From Isoetes taiwanensis (Eukaryota; Streptophyta; Lycopodiopsida; Isoetales; Isoetaceae), in the NCBI GenBank assembly GCA_021234155.1, contig JAJEKV010000215.1, positions 744,001-808,000 on the forward strand: a DNA stretch of 64,000 nucleotides, read 5' to 3'. Position 1 is the first letter of the stretch. Each line of letters begins with the position of its first letter. The notes under the pieces are model-generated. The model saw only the letters and a program-made list of their open reading frames with translations. It was not told the DNA's origin and did no database searches. Both the position numbers and the translations under genes were made by a program. Positions 8,544 through 20,392 of the stretch are shown here, piece after piece.

Positions 8544-11500
8544 AACTAGATAAAGTGTATTTTACAAACTAGCTTTTCACAGTGTAAGTAATGATTTTCA
8601 GCATGGATACAAATTTTCCTTACGCTTTACAATAGGGCAGATTCAATAAGTTTGGCAATTATGCTCAGTATATGTGAAGTCCTTGTTTTCTCCATGTTTT
8701 CCCTTGGTTTTGAAAGCTTAAGAGTCTGCAAGGGCCTACCAGCTAGCTTCTTTTCGTATTTGTGCTGAAGGATGTGATCTAAGGTCTGTAGTACATAGGA
8801 TTGCATTTGACTAAGAAGACATCCAACATATAGTATGCAGTGAATGAAAACTAGCAACAAAATTCCTCTATATCATATGGCCATTTCATCTTACTACATT
8901 CTGTAGATCCTGACATGCTGGAGGTACAAAATGGTAATAATTAAAAAGGTTTGATGAGAAACAACTTGATTTTTGTATGTGCCATCAGAAACATAAACTT
9001 TTACATCTTTACTAATAAGAAAGTCAGTAAATCAAGGCATATAACCTCATACGTTTATGTAGTAAACTAAAGAGTCTCATCATAATTGCTCTTAATAACC
9101 AAGTGGTATTGCAAAGCATAATTTGTGATTGTCGTGTATACTAAGTTGCCAGCAAGTTTCTTTGACACGACTTTTCTTGGATACAATTCTGGACAATGTC
9201 TCAAATGAGAATATGCGGGAAATATACAGTGCTTGCTTTAGCACGAACCTCTGAACCCACAAAAGCGGGCTATTGCATGAGCATTTTTCCAACCAGCCTA
9301 ATTTTTAGACTAAGCTTTTCAGTAAGCCCAGGCTTCATTGATCTTTCAATTTTGGAAACAAAGAAGCTCTGGTACATGAAATCAAAGTTTGGATTGTTAA
9401 TCTAGTTTTAGTCATTCATATTTAAAATCCAAATATTATTTCCTTGTGTGCAGGCTAATACTCATATCTCAAGCATCAAAACAGCTATCAGACGAACTGG
9501 TAGGTTCAAGTTTGTGGATTTCTAGATGATTGTCGATAAGAAAACCATGATATTAAACCATAGTATTGCCTATTTTAATTATATTCTTGTGAGAGAATAA
9601 TCAACTCTTTTTTTATTATAATTCAGAGACGGGCTTCAGACGTCTGATGGACAAATTGTAGAAGCAGAGATGCAGCAATAAATAGAGGAAATTTCACAGA
9701 ATTGAAGGCTAGGAGTACAAGTTAAATGGAGCACTTGAGTTGCAATAAACTTGTGTATGCTCAGGCCTGCATAAATTATGCACTCTAGCTTTGAACAGGT
9801 AAATGTCAGCTTCTGCCCTTCTATCCAAAATGCAATTAGCAATGTATTTCAGAACCGTTTCAATGATATATATTGGGAACATGTAATTCTATTGTTGGCT
9901 TCATCAACCTATAGATCTCTACTGAATACATGCATTCCTTGAGTCGTAGTCGCAGTGATCTGTATTGGTGGAAACATGTACTTTTACTGTTGACTTCATC
10001 ATTGTATAGACCTCTGCTAAATGCATGCATTGCTTATCTTACATTTTTCCTGTAGCTCATCTTATTTTATAGTTGTTAGGACATTAAACCAATTGTGTAG
10101 AAATGGCTGTCATTTTTAGATTGAGGGACCTACATGCATGTACAAAAAAGGAGTCGGTGATTCTCAAAAGGACTTTTATTTTGTATGAAAGACTGCTCTT
10201 CCTGATGTGGTTATCAACGACCATGTTTTTTCATCTAGGTAGACTAAGGGCCAGTTGATGAAATGCGTGGTTGAGAAGCCTATTGTAGTCTCTGATACTA
10301 CATAGTTTGTATGCATATGTCTTCCTAAATATTATGAAAACAAGTTCTTCTACTAATAAAGTAACTTGCTATTCTTCCATTAGTTCGTCATTTCTTTGCA
10401 TAGCCAAGCAATTCATGTCGTAACAGTTCAGAGATATACATGGATTTTGACGGGAGTGTACATGCCACAGCAGAATGGAAACAAACATCATTTCATTCTC
10501 CAATGTACATTATGATAAGTACATTGTTGTATTTTAGACAATTGATATTTAACATTCTTTACATTCGACATATATGAGCACATGAAGTGTGCAAAGCAAA
10601 TGCCTTAGAATTCAGAATTTTATGAGAAGGGAAACACTTGTATTACTTAATTTCTTGCAAAATTTGTAGAATTTAACTCCTTAAGTAGGTTTCATGGTAG
10701 TTGTTTTTATGATAGCATCAATTAAAGAACCCATTTCCTTAAACATTTTTTTTTTCCAAATTTTCAGCTACAATAACAAGTATCAAATGCATTTCTTGTT
10801 GTCCTACTATATGCTAGAGCAAGTTATAAAAGTCAAAGGCCAAAATTGTAACGCATTCAATTAAGCTTTGATGTCACAATATCATGGCTGTGTTGCTATT
10901 TCCTCCAGTGGTGTATTCTTATAATGCCATGTGGCATCGCCAATACACTAGAATGCTAATCGGGTAGAAAAAATCTTGGCTACCTGTTGATCCGGCCAAC
11001 AAAACAGAAAAACCTATGATGATTCTTGTTCTGACGCTTCTATAGCAAGTAAAGTGCCATGCTTCAAGAAATCGCCATATTCTGAGCCATAGTTATGCTT
11101 CAAGAACTCTATTTTTTTGGAATCTAGTCTGCTTCAAGAAATCACCATGGCCTTGAGCTCAAAATGGTTCCCCAAGCATTATATTGCAAGGCCAAACCTA
11201 TCTGGTACGTGATTCATCGATTTGCAGCTCGCGGCTAACGCCGATCATTGCAAAACTGAAAATCACACCCTAGAATGGTTACCCTCATTCGTCAAACCCA
11301 TACAATAATTTCTTATTGCTGCACCACTGGTATAGACTGATAACTTCCATTCAAATCCAAACCTCTCAATATTGCACTATAGTATAAATGTCTTTTAGTC
11401 TAAAATTAAACTATCTTTCATCGTCAATGGCTATTAACTTTTTCAATTCACCAATATATAGCACAATAACAAGGGGTTCTAGAAGGATTTAATGCAGATG

Positions 11501-11625
11501 CATAAATCACTATCCCTGAGACCATAGATCATACCTCTAAAACAATTTAATAGGTTATTATTAAAAGAAAAAAAAAGCATATATACAACAGAGAAAAGAA
11601 ACATGTTAGATTATTGATTGCATTG
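8544..11625. other. Intergenic, no supported gene
   Basis: AT-rich DNA with only short open frames on either strand and no recognisable domain. It contains a degenerate tandem duplication of about 75 bp (9869-9944 and 9961-10033, with period about 92 and shared motifs AACATGTA, CTTCATCA and ATGCATTGC/CATTCC). Confidence 0.7.
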
Positions 11626-11790
11626 GTTAAAGCATTTATATTAAGATATTGAATTATTTTGGTAGAGGTTCAAGTCTCCGTATCTCAAAATCTAAAATTT
11701 TAGGCGAACTCGTATAGATATGACTCTCAGTATTTCATATTCCAAAACCTTAGGCGAGCATGCATAGGTGCCCCCAATCATAAATGACCA
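11626..11790 (+). mobile_element. SINE-like tRNA-derived element (candidate)
   Basis: CATTGGTTAAAGCATTT (from 11631) resembles a pol III A box and GAGGTTCAAGTCTCC (11665-11679) a B box. Their spacing of roughly 30 bases is that of tRNA-derived SINE heads. The 3' end and target duplication were not found, so extent is approximate. It could instead be a degraded tRNA gene. Confidence 0.4.
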
Positions 11791-12712
11791 TAATTCGAAA
11801 CAAAAGGCATCCAGAGGTTCCAACAGTTGTTTGACAAAAAAAAACCAATGGTACTACTAAGTATTTATATTTCAATAAGTTTACGAAGTTTCAAACTATG
11901 TTTTTACCTCCCTCTCTTTTTTGCATAACTCATTTTCACATCTTTTCTACACTGTAGGCTTGTTCATGTATCTAAACAGGTGCGCCTTCCATTGTCCACT
12001 TTTCGACACGTCTACCTTCTCCATTAGATGACTTCATCCTTTCTCTCCCATCCAGCCTTTGCCCCAAGCCTGCTCTACCACTAGTTTGTTTTTTGGATCA
12101 TCGATATATATATTGAAAGGAGATATGTGTGCCTCATTGATCACATAGCAGAATGGTCCCAATGGTTCCTTATTCTAGAATGGCCTAATGGTCCCTTATT
12201 TCAGAGCATTTTATAATCTTTAGATTGTTTGTTGTAGTAGAATCTGCTAAGGCTTTGCGAAGATATTGAAATGAAATGTAGTACTTCTATTCTGTGAAAT
12301 ACCATTTACTTCTTGCAGTTGCTATCTCTTGCCAATCCCAGATGTTTTTTAATGCATTTCCAATCCTTTGGAAACATGGTAGACTATTGTTCTACATGGC
12401 TTGCACGTTTCCATACACATTGGATATCTACAAAAATTGGATGCTAAAGGTGAAGATAATTTGATCTACTAGTTCTAGAGACAATCTATGAACAACCTTG
12501 CTTGTGATCACCTTGAATTCAAATTTGAAGATTTCTCAACAATGCAATGAACCATTAATTATATCTAATGGTCTAATAGAGATGCAAATTTTCAATGGTC
12601 ATCCAAAAAATTAATACTGCATTATATCTTATGACCTCCGAGAGCCCAAGCACTTACAAACTCTGAAGATTCGATCGACTCAACTCAAAACAAGATCGTT
12701 CCTCATTGATTT
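11791..12712. other. Intergenic, no supported gene
   Basis: AT-rich sequence with short frames only. Nothing recognisable, apart from weak coding-like stretches approaching the inverted repeat that may be leftovers of the PPR gene described at 12925. Confidence 0.6.
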
Positions 12713-12924
12713 ATTGATCAATGGCTTTAAATCAAGTGTTGTCCGAGATGTTGACAAGGTTGACAATGAGTTTGGTTGGTCCAAAAACAGGCAAATTGAA
12801 GGTTTGTTGTTATTTCAAGGAGGAAGTTCATAAATGTGCAGGCATTTCTCTACCATAAGCTGAATTGGTATGAGCAAGGTTGAGGAAAGCATCTTGAATC
12901 TGCTACCATGTTCTTATAGATAGT

Positions 12925-13150
12925 TTATCTCAAGCAAGAAAAGTTAAAAGAGGCTTCTCATATTTTTGGAAGTATGATGGCACAAAATATGTATCTAGAT
13001 GTCATTATATACATAATATTGATCGATGGTCTTTGTAAAACTAGAAAGGTCCATTCTGGATGGACTTTGTAGATCTCAAAAAAGTTAGTGATGCATTAAA
13101 GTTGTTTCATGAAATTTCTGACAAAGGATTTGTCCCAGGTGTTGTATTGC
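12925..13150 (+). pseudogene. P-type pentatricopeptide repeat (PPR) fragment
   Basis: Translation shows degenerate PPR motifs. One region reads KEASHIFGSMMAQN followed by IILIDGLCKTRK, matching the P-type pattern of a helix pair plus LIDGLCK. After a break, DALKLFHEISDKGFVPGVV matches the second half of a 35-residue repeat. Stops and frame changes separate them, so this is a pseudogene. PPR proteins bind organellar RNA in plants. The same fragment occurs in reverse at 28670-28915, so it was present before the inverted duplication. Confidence 0.78.
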
Positions 13151-13300
13151 AATTATTTACTGAAGGTTCAAAAGGTATTGAGTTTTCGCATTAACAAATG
13201 TAAAATATTTCATATATCCATCGTCTTGATTTTTGAGGAAGCATGTTAAGACATTTTTTTTACTAAACATATTGTAGAGAACTAACACAATCGTGTTGGT

Positions 13301-13355
13301 TAAAACGACGATCTTATCTTATCTTATCTTATCTTATCTTATCTTTAAAACGACG
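13301..13355 (+). mobile_element. (ATCTT)7 retroposon tail with target-site duplication
   Basis: Seven ATCTT units (13311-13345) are flanked on both sides by TAAAACGACG (13301-13310 and 13346-13355). In the reverse-complement arm at about 27640-27665 the same locus reads GCTTTAAAATGACGTACAGT with no repeat and a single copy of the target. This is a filled site against its empty site. The insert is best explained as an extremely 5'-truncated LINE-type insertion consisting only of the pentameric 3' tail. Confidence 0.75.
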
Positions 13356-14468
13356 TACAGTAAAAAAAATATCGCAATAGAAAAATATCCCACAAAGCAA
13401 TTTTAGAGATTCAAGGCTATGAGCAGGTTTGTAGTAATGAACATTTTCCTGTGTTCTTTTGCCGTTATTAACATTCTTTTCATGTGTTGCTCTCTACCGA
13501 GACAACCTTCAGTCTAGGTTAATAAAGAGATATGTACAAAAGGAAGGTATTTACAGGTAAGTTTGTCCCATCCCAAGTGTTTACATAATTTTGAAATGCA
13601 CGATGACAGAAGGCAAGTTGTTAATCAAGCACATTATCTAATTCTAACAAAAGAAACAAAGCTAAATGACAATTCTAACAAAATAAACAAAATAAAATGA
13701 CAAAATATATATGCAACTTGTTGTGATAGGTGCCCTCTGGCACCAATGCTGTCTTAATATTGCCTTTGTTCTTCTGGAAGTGTTATTCATAAAACTAAAT
13801 ATTGTGTTTCGTTGAAGCACAAACCACTTTGTTATGCAATAGAAATAAGATGTTATGGTCTCTGAGCATGTACTTCTTTGTGCTCAGCATGGACATTTAC
13901 CTGGATATATTTTAATTCAATTAATCACTTGGCTTATACAATGCATCTTATAAGATGACATATAGCATAATAGAATACATTGTTTATATGCATTTTACAA
14001 GATGGCAGATAGCATAACCTTGATGGCACATAGCATAACCTTGCATTTGATATGTATGCATTTTATAAGATGGAACATTCACAATGTTTGTTAAGTAATT
14101 TCCCACGGAAATATGCAAATGCTACAATGTTTCATAAAGAATCTTCTATCTAACTAATATGAAAAAAATAGGTACTTACTCACAAACAGATAGATGTTGA
14201 TTGCACACTATTTGTAGGGGAAAGGGAATCGCATGCAATAGCTTAGTCTTTCTTCTTAGGGATCGAGAATTTAATAAAATTTGGAGCATTGCTCATCCTA
14301 CACATAAGGTGGCAAAAAAGAGAAATGTTAGCGGCCGCCGCGATAAATTTCTTGTAGGTTATAATAGATGAAGGAACAAATTCATTTTACATTTGGCTGA
14401 AGAAAAACACAATTAGCTACATAAATTGTATTTTCTTAACGGGCCAATGGTATTTTATTATAGTGTAA

Positions 14469-16884
14469 TAATAAATTGTCTCTTTGACGTGAATGGACAC
14501 AAATAACTTACATCCAAGCTATTTCTTCAACGACATAACTTTGGAATGCAAGCACTGACATCTATTCACTCATGCATGGGCTTGTTGAATTGTCTAATGC
14601 AATACGTGCATAATTAGTATGAAAGAATCATGACTTTTCTCACCTAGTTATTATTCTGAGTAGGATGGCTTCTAATTCTGATGGCGTTATAAACAAAAAC
14701 ATAGCATGCTTCAGATAGTAACCTTGCAACGTAGTAACCTGGAACCATCGCTTGAGCACAAAAATGCAATGACAAACACTGGAAATATGCTATTTGCAAG
14801 GGCTAATAGTTTTTGTTTCTGCAAATAGAAAAGCTTGATATCGAGGTGTCATATCCAATGTCGTATTGTAAAACAGCTACTTGGTGCAAACTCAAAAGTA
14901 ATACTCACAAAATCTTAATTATTTCTTTTAACTATACTTAGCTAAACAAAAGACAATCCTGAAGCTTGATAGTCAGAAAAGAAGAACTTCAAATGCAAGA
15001 ACACTGTTGTAGAAAGTGGCCTCCCTTTGGCTTAATTACGACCACAGTACTAATGCAATATCTCCATCATATAAAATTATGGGAGTAAAAAAAAGATGAG
15101 GTGTACAGGGGCAAAAAAATCCACGTCAAAGATGAGGTGTATAGGGGCAAAAAAATCCACGTCGGCAATTTGATGTTGAAGAAGTACAGTTGCGGTTGCA
15201 CCGATTTCTTCATGTTAGAGTTCAGAGATGTACCCGTTCTTAGTTCTTGGCACAATATTATAGCGGTCGGAATATTTTGTAGCGTTGTTTCGAGGTCTGA
15301 GTTTGATAAGATGTCTGCTTCTTGACAAATTTTTCTTCTATATAGCAGCTTAAAAGCCAGGAATATGATAAAGGCGGATTAAGCTCCGTAGGGAAGCCTT
15401 GCTTTTTTGCAAGTGGGGTGCCTGATATTATCGGAATAGGACCCTTCTGCCTTTGCGGATACAAACAACGCCCTCAACTATGGTCTGCTTGTGGCTATGG
15501 CCGAATAGTTCAGCCCCTGTTGTTGGGTTTTGTCAATCAAGGCATGCCTACTCGGAAGTTAAAACTAATCTCTTTCCAGGAGAAGTTCTTAGATTTAGAA
15601 TCTGCTTTTCTATATAGCTTTTACAGCAGAATCCCCAAATCTGAGATGCCTGGATTTCTTCTGCCACATCTGGGGCTTCAACATATCCGTGGCGCAACTT
15701 AATCTGATTCGAAGTATTAAACGAGGGAACGGGAATCATGATATGCCTAAATGCAGAGCATAGGTTGAAGAATAGGGCAAAGATATAGCGGGTTTTTGTA
15801 AGAAATGCAGACGCTTCATGAGATTTGAATTGTTTATATGACATGGACAATTTCTCTCTATTTCCAGGAACTGCATATAGTGTTCTTGAGCGGAATAAAG
15901 GCTGTAAAGTTCCCTGCCAGTTTGGACATACACATTCAGGTTAAAGCTATTTTTTTCCAGTCTGAAGCTGTGTTAGATAGAAAAGTTCCAGCAAACAAAT
16001 AATGGAGTTGCATCGATAGATGCAACCATCGATCGCACCACGGGAGTATGGGCTCTCACACACCCATAAATTTCATCTGTTTTGTGACGGCCCTGTTCCT
16101 GTTGCAATCCAACCATTTGCAGGCCTCAAAGACTCCTCGTTTTTGTCTTAAGTTATCTGGAGGCAACAAACCTTATGCAATATAAACAACCACTAAAATA
16201 TTTTCGACTCCTTCAATCTATATGCAGTATTTGGGTTCAAGCTCTGTTTGAAGATGATGTTTTGGATCTCACTGTGTAAGCAATCCAAAAGCATTGCTGA
16301 TAATAACGAGCATCATGTTCCATTATTTTTGTAGCTGCTGCATATGCAAAGGCAGCCCAGAGCCATGTCAAATCCAGCAAGATTGGTCGTGCCAAATTTA
16401 GTTGTTTACAGAGGGAAACACAGCATGCAGCAAATACAATAGGAACTGTATGGCTTTATAATTATTCACACAAGTGTGAATAATTATACCAAGACAATGG
16501 CCTTAGTGACTTATAAGAATGCAATGAGTCATACTATGGGGCAAGTTTCTCCAATGGACGTCTATTTTCTCCAATGGACGTCTATGGGGCCAAATAAGGC
16601 GAAACTATATATAACATGTAAAATCAATTAATCCGATTCCATCTACGTGGCACGGTTTAGTCCTCACTGTGCGCAAGAAACCTTGCTCGGATATACTTGC
16701 TGCTGAGTTTTAAGTACTAATAATAGATAAATGATGCCTGAAGCTCCTGAGAAATGGACCACAAAAGCAGGTCGCAGATTCAGGCGCTCAAAAAAAATAT
16801 GAAGGACAAGATCCCCTGATTTGACTTTTGTAACAGCCCGACTCACACTAGTGTAACCCAGAATTTGATTTAGAATTTCATTAA
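14469..16884. other. Intergenic with small repeats
   Basis: No supported gene. It holds a 36-bp tandem duplication (GATGAGGTGTACAGGGGC..., 15095-15130 and 15131-15163) and a doubled TCTCCAATGGACGTCTAT near 16551-16586. A 95-codon open stretch at 15418-15702 has no recognisable motif. Confidence 0.65.
16457..16488. repeat. Perfect 15-bp palindrome arms
   Basis: TATAATTATTCACAC, then AA, then GTGTGAATAATTATA: two perfect 15-base arms around a 2-base centre. It could extrude a cruciform or mark a tiny foldback element; no flanking duplication was seen. Confidence 0.85.
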
Positions 16885-19531
16885 CACTAGACCTGTCCCT
16901 GGAACCATTCCTGATCCATGGACCAGAACTGGCCCACATGACCTCTGCCACTTAAACCCATGTAACTCATAACAGAAATTTCGATTTTGAACTATACCGC
17001 CACCATTTGAGTCTTCACTTGTTTCTTAATGACCTCTGAGAATTTCAATACCAATGGGGTCACCTCTACCTTGTGGTGATTGCTCAAACATTAGAGAATT
17101 TGGCAGTTTCTACACTAGTCCAGAACTGCCTTCTTCAATTTTTCTAGCATAAAGTGACCTAAACCTTGCTAAAGTTGGAGGTATTTGCACATTTTATCAT
17201 AGAACACATTGAGTTTTATGTTCCCATGTTTTCTTGCTATCATCCGACATTGGTGGAAAGCCAAACCCTATTTTGGTCAAAAAGCTGCTTGAGGTTCGAG
17301 AATTATTTCTCTCTTATTATAACAAGTTTTAACTTAATTCTTGTGGCCATGAGTTGCTAACTATAATGAGCTATAGTCTCATGATTTTTGGAGTGTTCAT
17401 AAGTCATGTTAACCTCACAATTTACTAAAAGAATCTACGATCTGTAATTGGGACACAAGTATATGTTAAAATGCTCAAATAACAACCATCCATAATACCA
17501 TGAGGGTAATAAGTGATGCATTCTACTTATATCTACATAGAATATAACTCTTATCAACTTACATATAGGGTAACTAGAGTGTAACCATGCAATTTTTGGG
17601 ATTAAAACATGATGTACAGCTGCAAGATTAACACATTAGAGTATAAAAGTTGAGTTAACTCCACAATTATAGCTCCAAAACTCCACAATGGTCATATTTA
17701 GTGATGTTTATTGATGAATTAAGTGAATGTTGTGAAGTTTAGCCATGACAATATGTAATTAGACCATATGACATTATATGTATGGTTCTTTAGTTCATGG
17801 AAGAGACACTACCTTTCTCCATATAAGCCTATAAAATAGTTGAAAATGTGAACATTGACTTATATGGAGATCTCTTATATAGGTTGTATGTCCTTATTGA
17901 AAAAAAATACAAAGAAATCTGTTTATTTCTTACTAGCATAAACTTTATATACGTGTTCTTTGCTATAAAGCATTGTCATCTAAGTAGAATAATGTTACAT
18001 GTAGGTTATCTTTCATGTATATTATATTTTTCATGGATGCATACCTTTCTTGGCAATATAAATCTCTAGTTGCATGTTAAAGTAGCATGTTATTTCTAAG
18101 GTTTTAATTTATATACGCATGCATCACCATTTATGGTCCATGAGACCAATTGTATAGAGCATATATCTCTCACTAGCCTTATCCATTTTTCCCCATAGAA
18201 TGATACTATGGCTTTTTAGCTTCGATCACATGATTTTTGAAAGGTGTAAGTGGAGGTCCATGTAGGTTCAATTGGTCATAAGTACCTCATAAATTCTCAA
18301 TTCTTTGTGCTTCAATCTTTCCCTTAAATTACGCAAGCTCACATAGTCAACTAATTTTTTCTCCATGAGAGAATCATACAAGTAAACTATATGCGAAAGT
18401 TGAGATCAAAATTGATTAAAGTGATGCCATTATTGATTTTTAAACTTTCAATCATTTGGACCAATGATGGCAGATAGCAGTCTATCTTGATGTTTTATAG
18501 AAAAAGTTTTTCATATTTTTCCTTGGTTCTTTTTGCATTTGTTTCTTGATATGAGATACTTCGAGGATGTGATTTTGTAAAGTCACACCTTTAAGGCACA
18601 AATCTAGAATAAACATGGAAGACATAATATAATTGATGCTATTTATTTTAATACAATCCTCAAGATAATGACCAACCGATATTTTTTTTGTGAACAAAGT
18701 GGTTCAGAAGCTACTCATGTCCCAAACCTCAACGTGAGATGGACTAACATAAGTATATTATTGATTTTTAAATGGATTATGGACCAGTAATGGGCAGGTA
18801 CAGAAATCGTTTTTGATTTTTATTTACCATGTCTTTTACTCTTTTCACGAGCTTGTTTTTGCATTGGTTTCATATTCCTATAAACTTTCATAATGTGATT
18901 TTTTGGAGGACAACCTAGAGTCATATGTATCAATGTTACCCATTTGTATAAATTCCCTAAAATTAAAATTAGAAGTAAAAGTCAAAACATCAAATTCAAA
19001 CTCAACAACATTTTTCTAGGATGGAGGACCTCGTGAACTACTTATATGCCAAATTTGAGCTCAAAATTTATCTCCTTCCAAAAGTTGTTGTTTTTATACC
19101 ACAACTGCTTTCTGGGAACCAGTACTGGTTCTCAGAAAGCAGAAGACAGTTCTGACCCTGTCATGTTTGAATGGCTATATCTTCCTTCACAGACTTCGAA
19201 TTGAGATGCAGTTTTTTGTGTCTTGCTCTATATCTCGTGTAGAAAAATTACATTATAGCCAAAAAAATCAAAAAAATCTTTTCATTAAGACAGTTTTACT
19301 TTGTGTGAACATGAAGCTTTTGGTACTTGACCCCCTTGGGTTTGCTAGTGCATAACTCACAAGAACGGGAGCTGATATATTTTTGTGTATTTTTTATGTG
19401 AACCATAACTGCCATATATGAACTCCTAGAAAGGCTTTGGCCAGTTTTTGTGCCCTTGATTTTATATGATTTTTTTTGTAAACCTTCAAAATGCCCTTTA
19501 ATGGTCCATCATGGGACAGGTCTAGTGTTAA
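16881..19531. mobile_element. 2.64 kb element with 15-bp TIRs flanked by TTAA
   Basis: CACTAGACCTGTCCC at 16885-16899 is repeated as its exact reverse complement at 19513-19527, and both outer edges are flanked by TTAA (16881-16884 and 19528-19531). A TTAA target duplication with short TIRs is the signature of piggyBac-type transposons. CACTA/EnSpm elements share the CACTA start but make 3-bp duplications, and here the adjacent triplets TAA and TTA differ. The interior is AT-rich with only short frames, so no transposase is encoded and the element is non-autonomous. It contains loosely repeated motifs and a strong hairpin near its right end. Confidence 0.78.
19105..19142. repeat. 38-nt near-perfect hairpin inside the TTAA element
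   Basis: CTGCTTTCTGGGAACCAG and TACTGGTTCTCAGAAAGCAG pair over 19 positions with one G:T mismatch, which would be a G:U pair in RNA. It lies about 390 bp inside the right terminus, where subterminal structure may matter for transposase recognition or produce small RNA. Function is inferred. Confidence 0.8.
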
Positions 19532-20020
19532 TCCATCTTTGATCGAGTCTCAGTTGACTCCACTATTCCCTAGCAGTATTAGAGCAAATCAGCCCTGAGT
19601 TCTAGCAAATTCCATGGGGCTTTTATGCTAATCCAAGTTGGATTTAATAATTTGCCCCTTTGAGCACTGCAGTGGGCAGAAATTTGTTTTCTAGTGTGAA
19701 GGGATGTATCAATCTTTTGTGAGAACGGCCTTGTGTTCTTGAGAAAAAAAGACATTCATATTCAAAGTCAGGCTATATTCGACCAAATTAGAAGAGACTT
19801 TTGTGGAAGGCTTGCTCGGCCTGATGAAGTCCAGATGGAAAAATTGCAAAAAAACAGTGTCAATTGGGAGGCGTTCATCCTAGTTCTGCATCAAAATTTC
19901 TGAGCAGGAACGGTCTTTAGTTTCTTCATTTGCCTTACTAATTTTGAACCATGTTTTTCCCTTTTTGAGGGATCTAGACTAAGATATCGCCCCAATTCCC
20001 TGAATTTCTAAAACTAGATA
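19532..20020. other. Intergenic, no supported gene
   Basis: No recognisable gene or repeat family; AT-rich with short frames only. Confidence 0.6.
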
Positions 20021-20392
20021 TTGTTGTTCAAAATTCAAAGTCTCACATATAACACTACTTTAAAAAACCCTTCGAACCATAGCGGCGGCGTTGCGCAAAA
20101 TCATCTTGTAAATTATAAAATGAAAAGACCTATGATGATTGCGTGCAGAAGAAATGTGCATTTGGAAGATTTTTTTAAGAAGACATATGATGTACCTGTG
20201 CAAATCAAGACCTATACAGGAAACGATGATAATCTGGTCTTATGCCTAGAAAATCAAGAGGAAATCCTGGACAAACCTGGAGCAAAAAATATATGTCTGA
20301 ACAATTATGATGCATTCTCATTATGCTGCAACTGCATGGACATGCACATGTCAATCTGTATAGCGGCGCATCCTCCTGTGAAGTCTGCATAA
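20021..20392 (+). other. 123-codon open frame with possible PB1-like segment
   Basis: The middle of the frame (about residues 46-90) reads RRNVHLEDFFKKTYDVPVQI, then TYTGNDDNLVLCLENQEEIL and DK. This resembles the VKLEDL...YTNNELVIPL..QDDLDKA pattern of PB1 domains found in MEKK-type kinases, protein-protein docking modules. N- and C-terminal parts look non-coding. No start context, promoter or splice sites support a gene, so at best this is a domain fragment of a decayed gene. Confidence 0.3.

Larger units (their letters stand above)
12713..14468 (+). repeat. Left arm of large inverted duplication
   Basis: Three blocks reappear in reverse complement downstream: A (12713-12866) at 24037-24196, B (12871-13255) at 28571-28943, and C (13256-14468) at 26462-27700. 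Examples are GACAAGGTTGACAATGAG in A, AAAGGTCCATTCTGGATGG in B, and GATGAAGGAACAAATTC in C. The right arm is not colinear: A' lies before C', and an 0.87 kb block separates C' from B'. The left arm is therefore closer to the ancestral order. Homology ends at about 14468 in TATTATAGTGTAAT. Confidence 0.88.

Noticed and set aside
16885-19527. A standard CACTA/EnSpm element
   Set aside because: The ends begin CACTA, but the immediate 3-bp flanks differ (TAA and TTA), whereas a TTAA duplication fits exactly; no EnSpm transposase is present. Kept as an alternative only.
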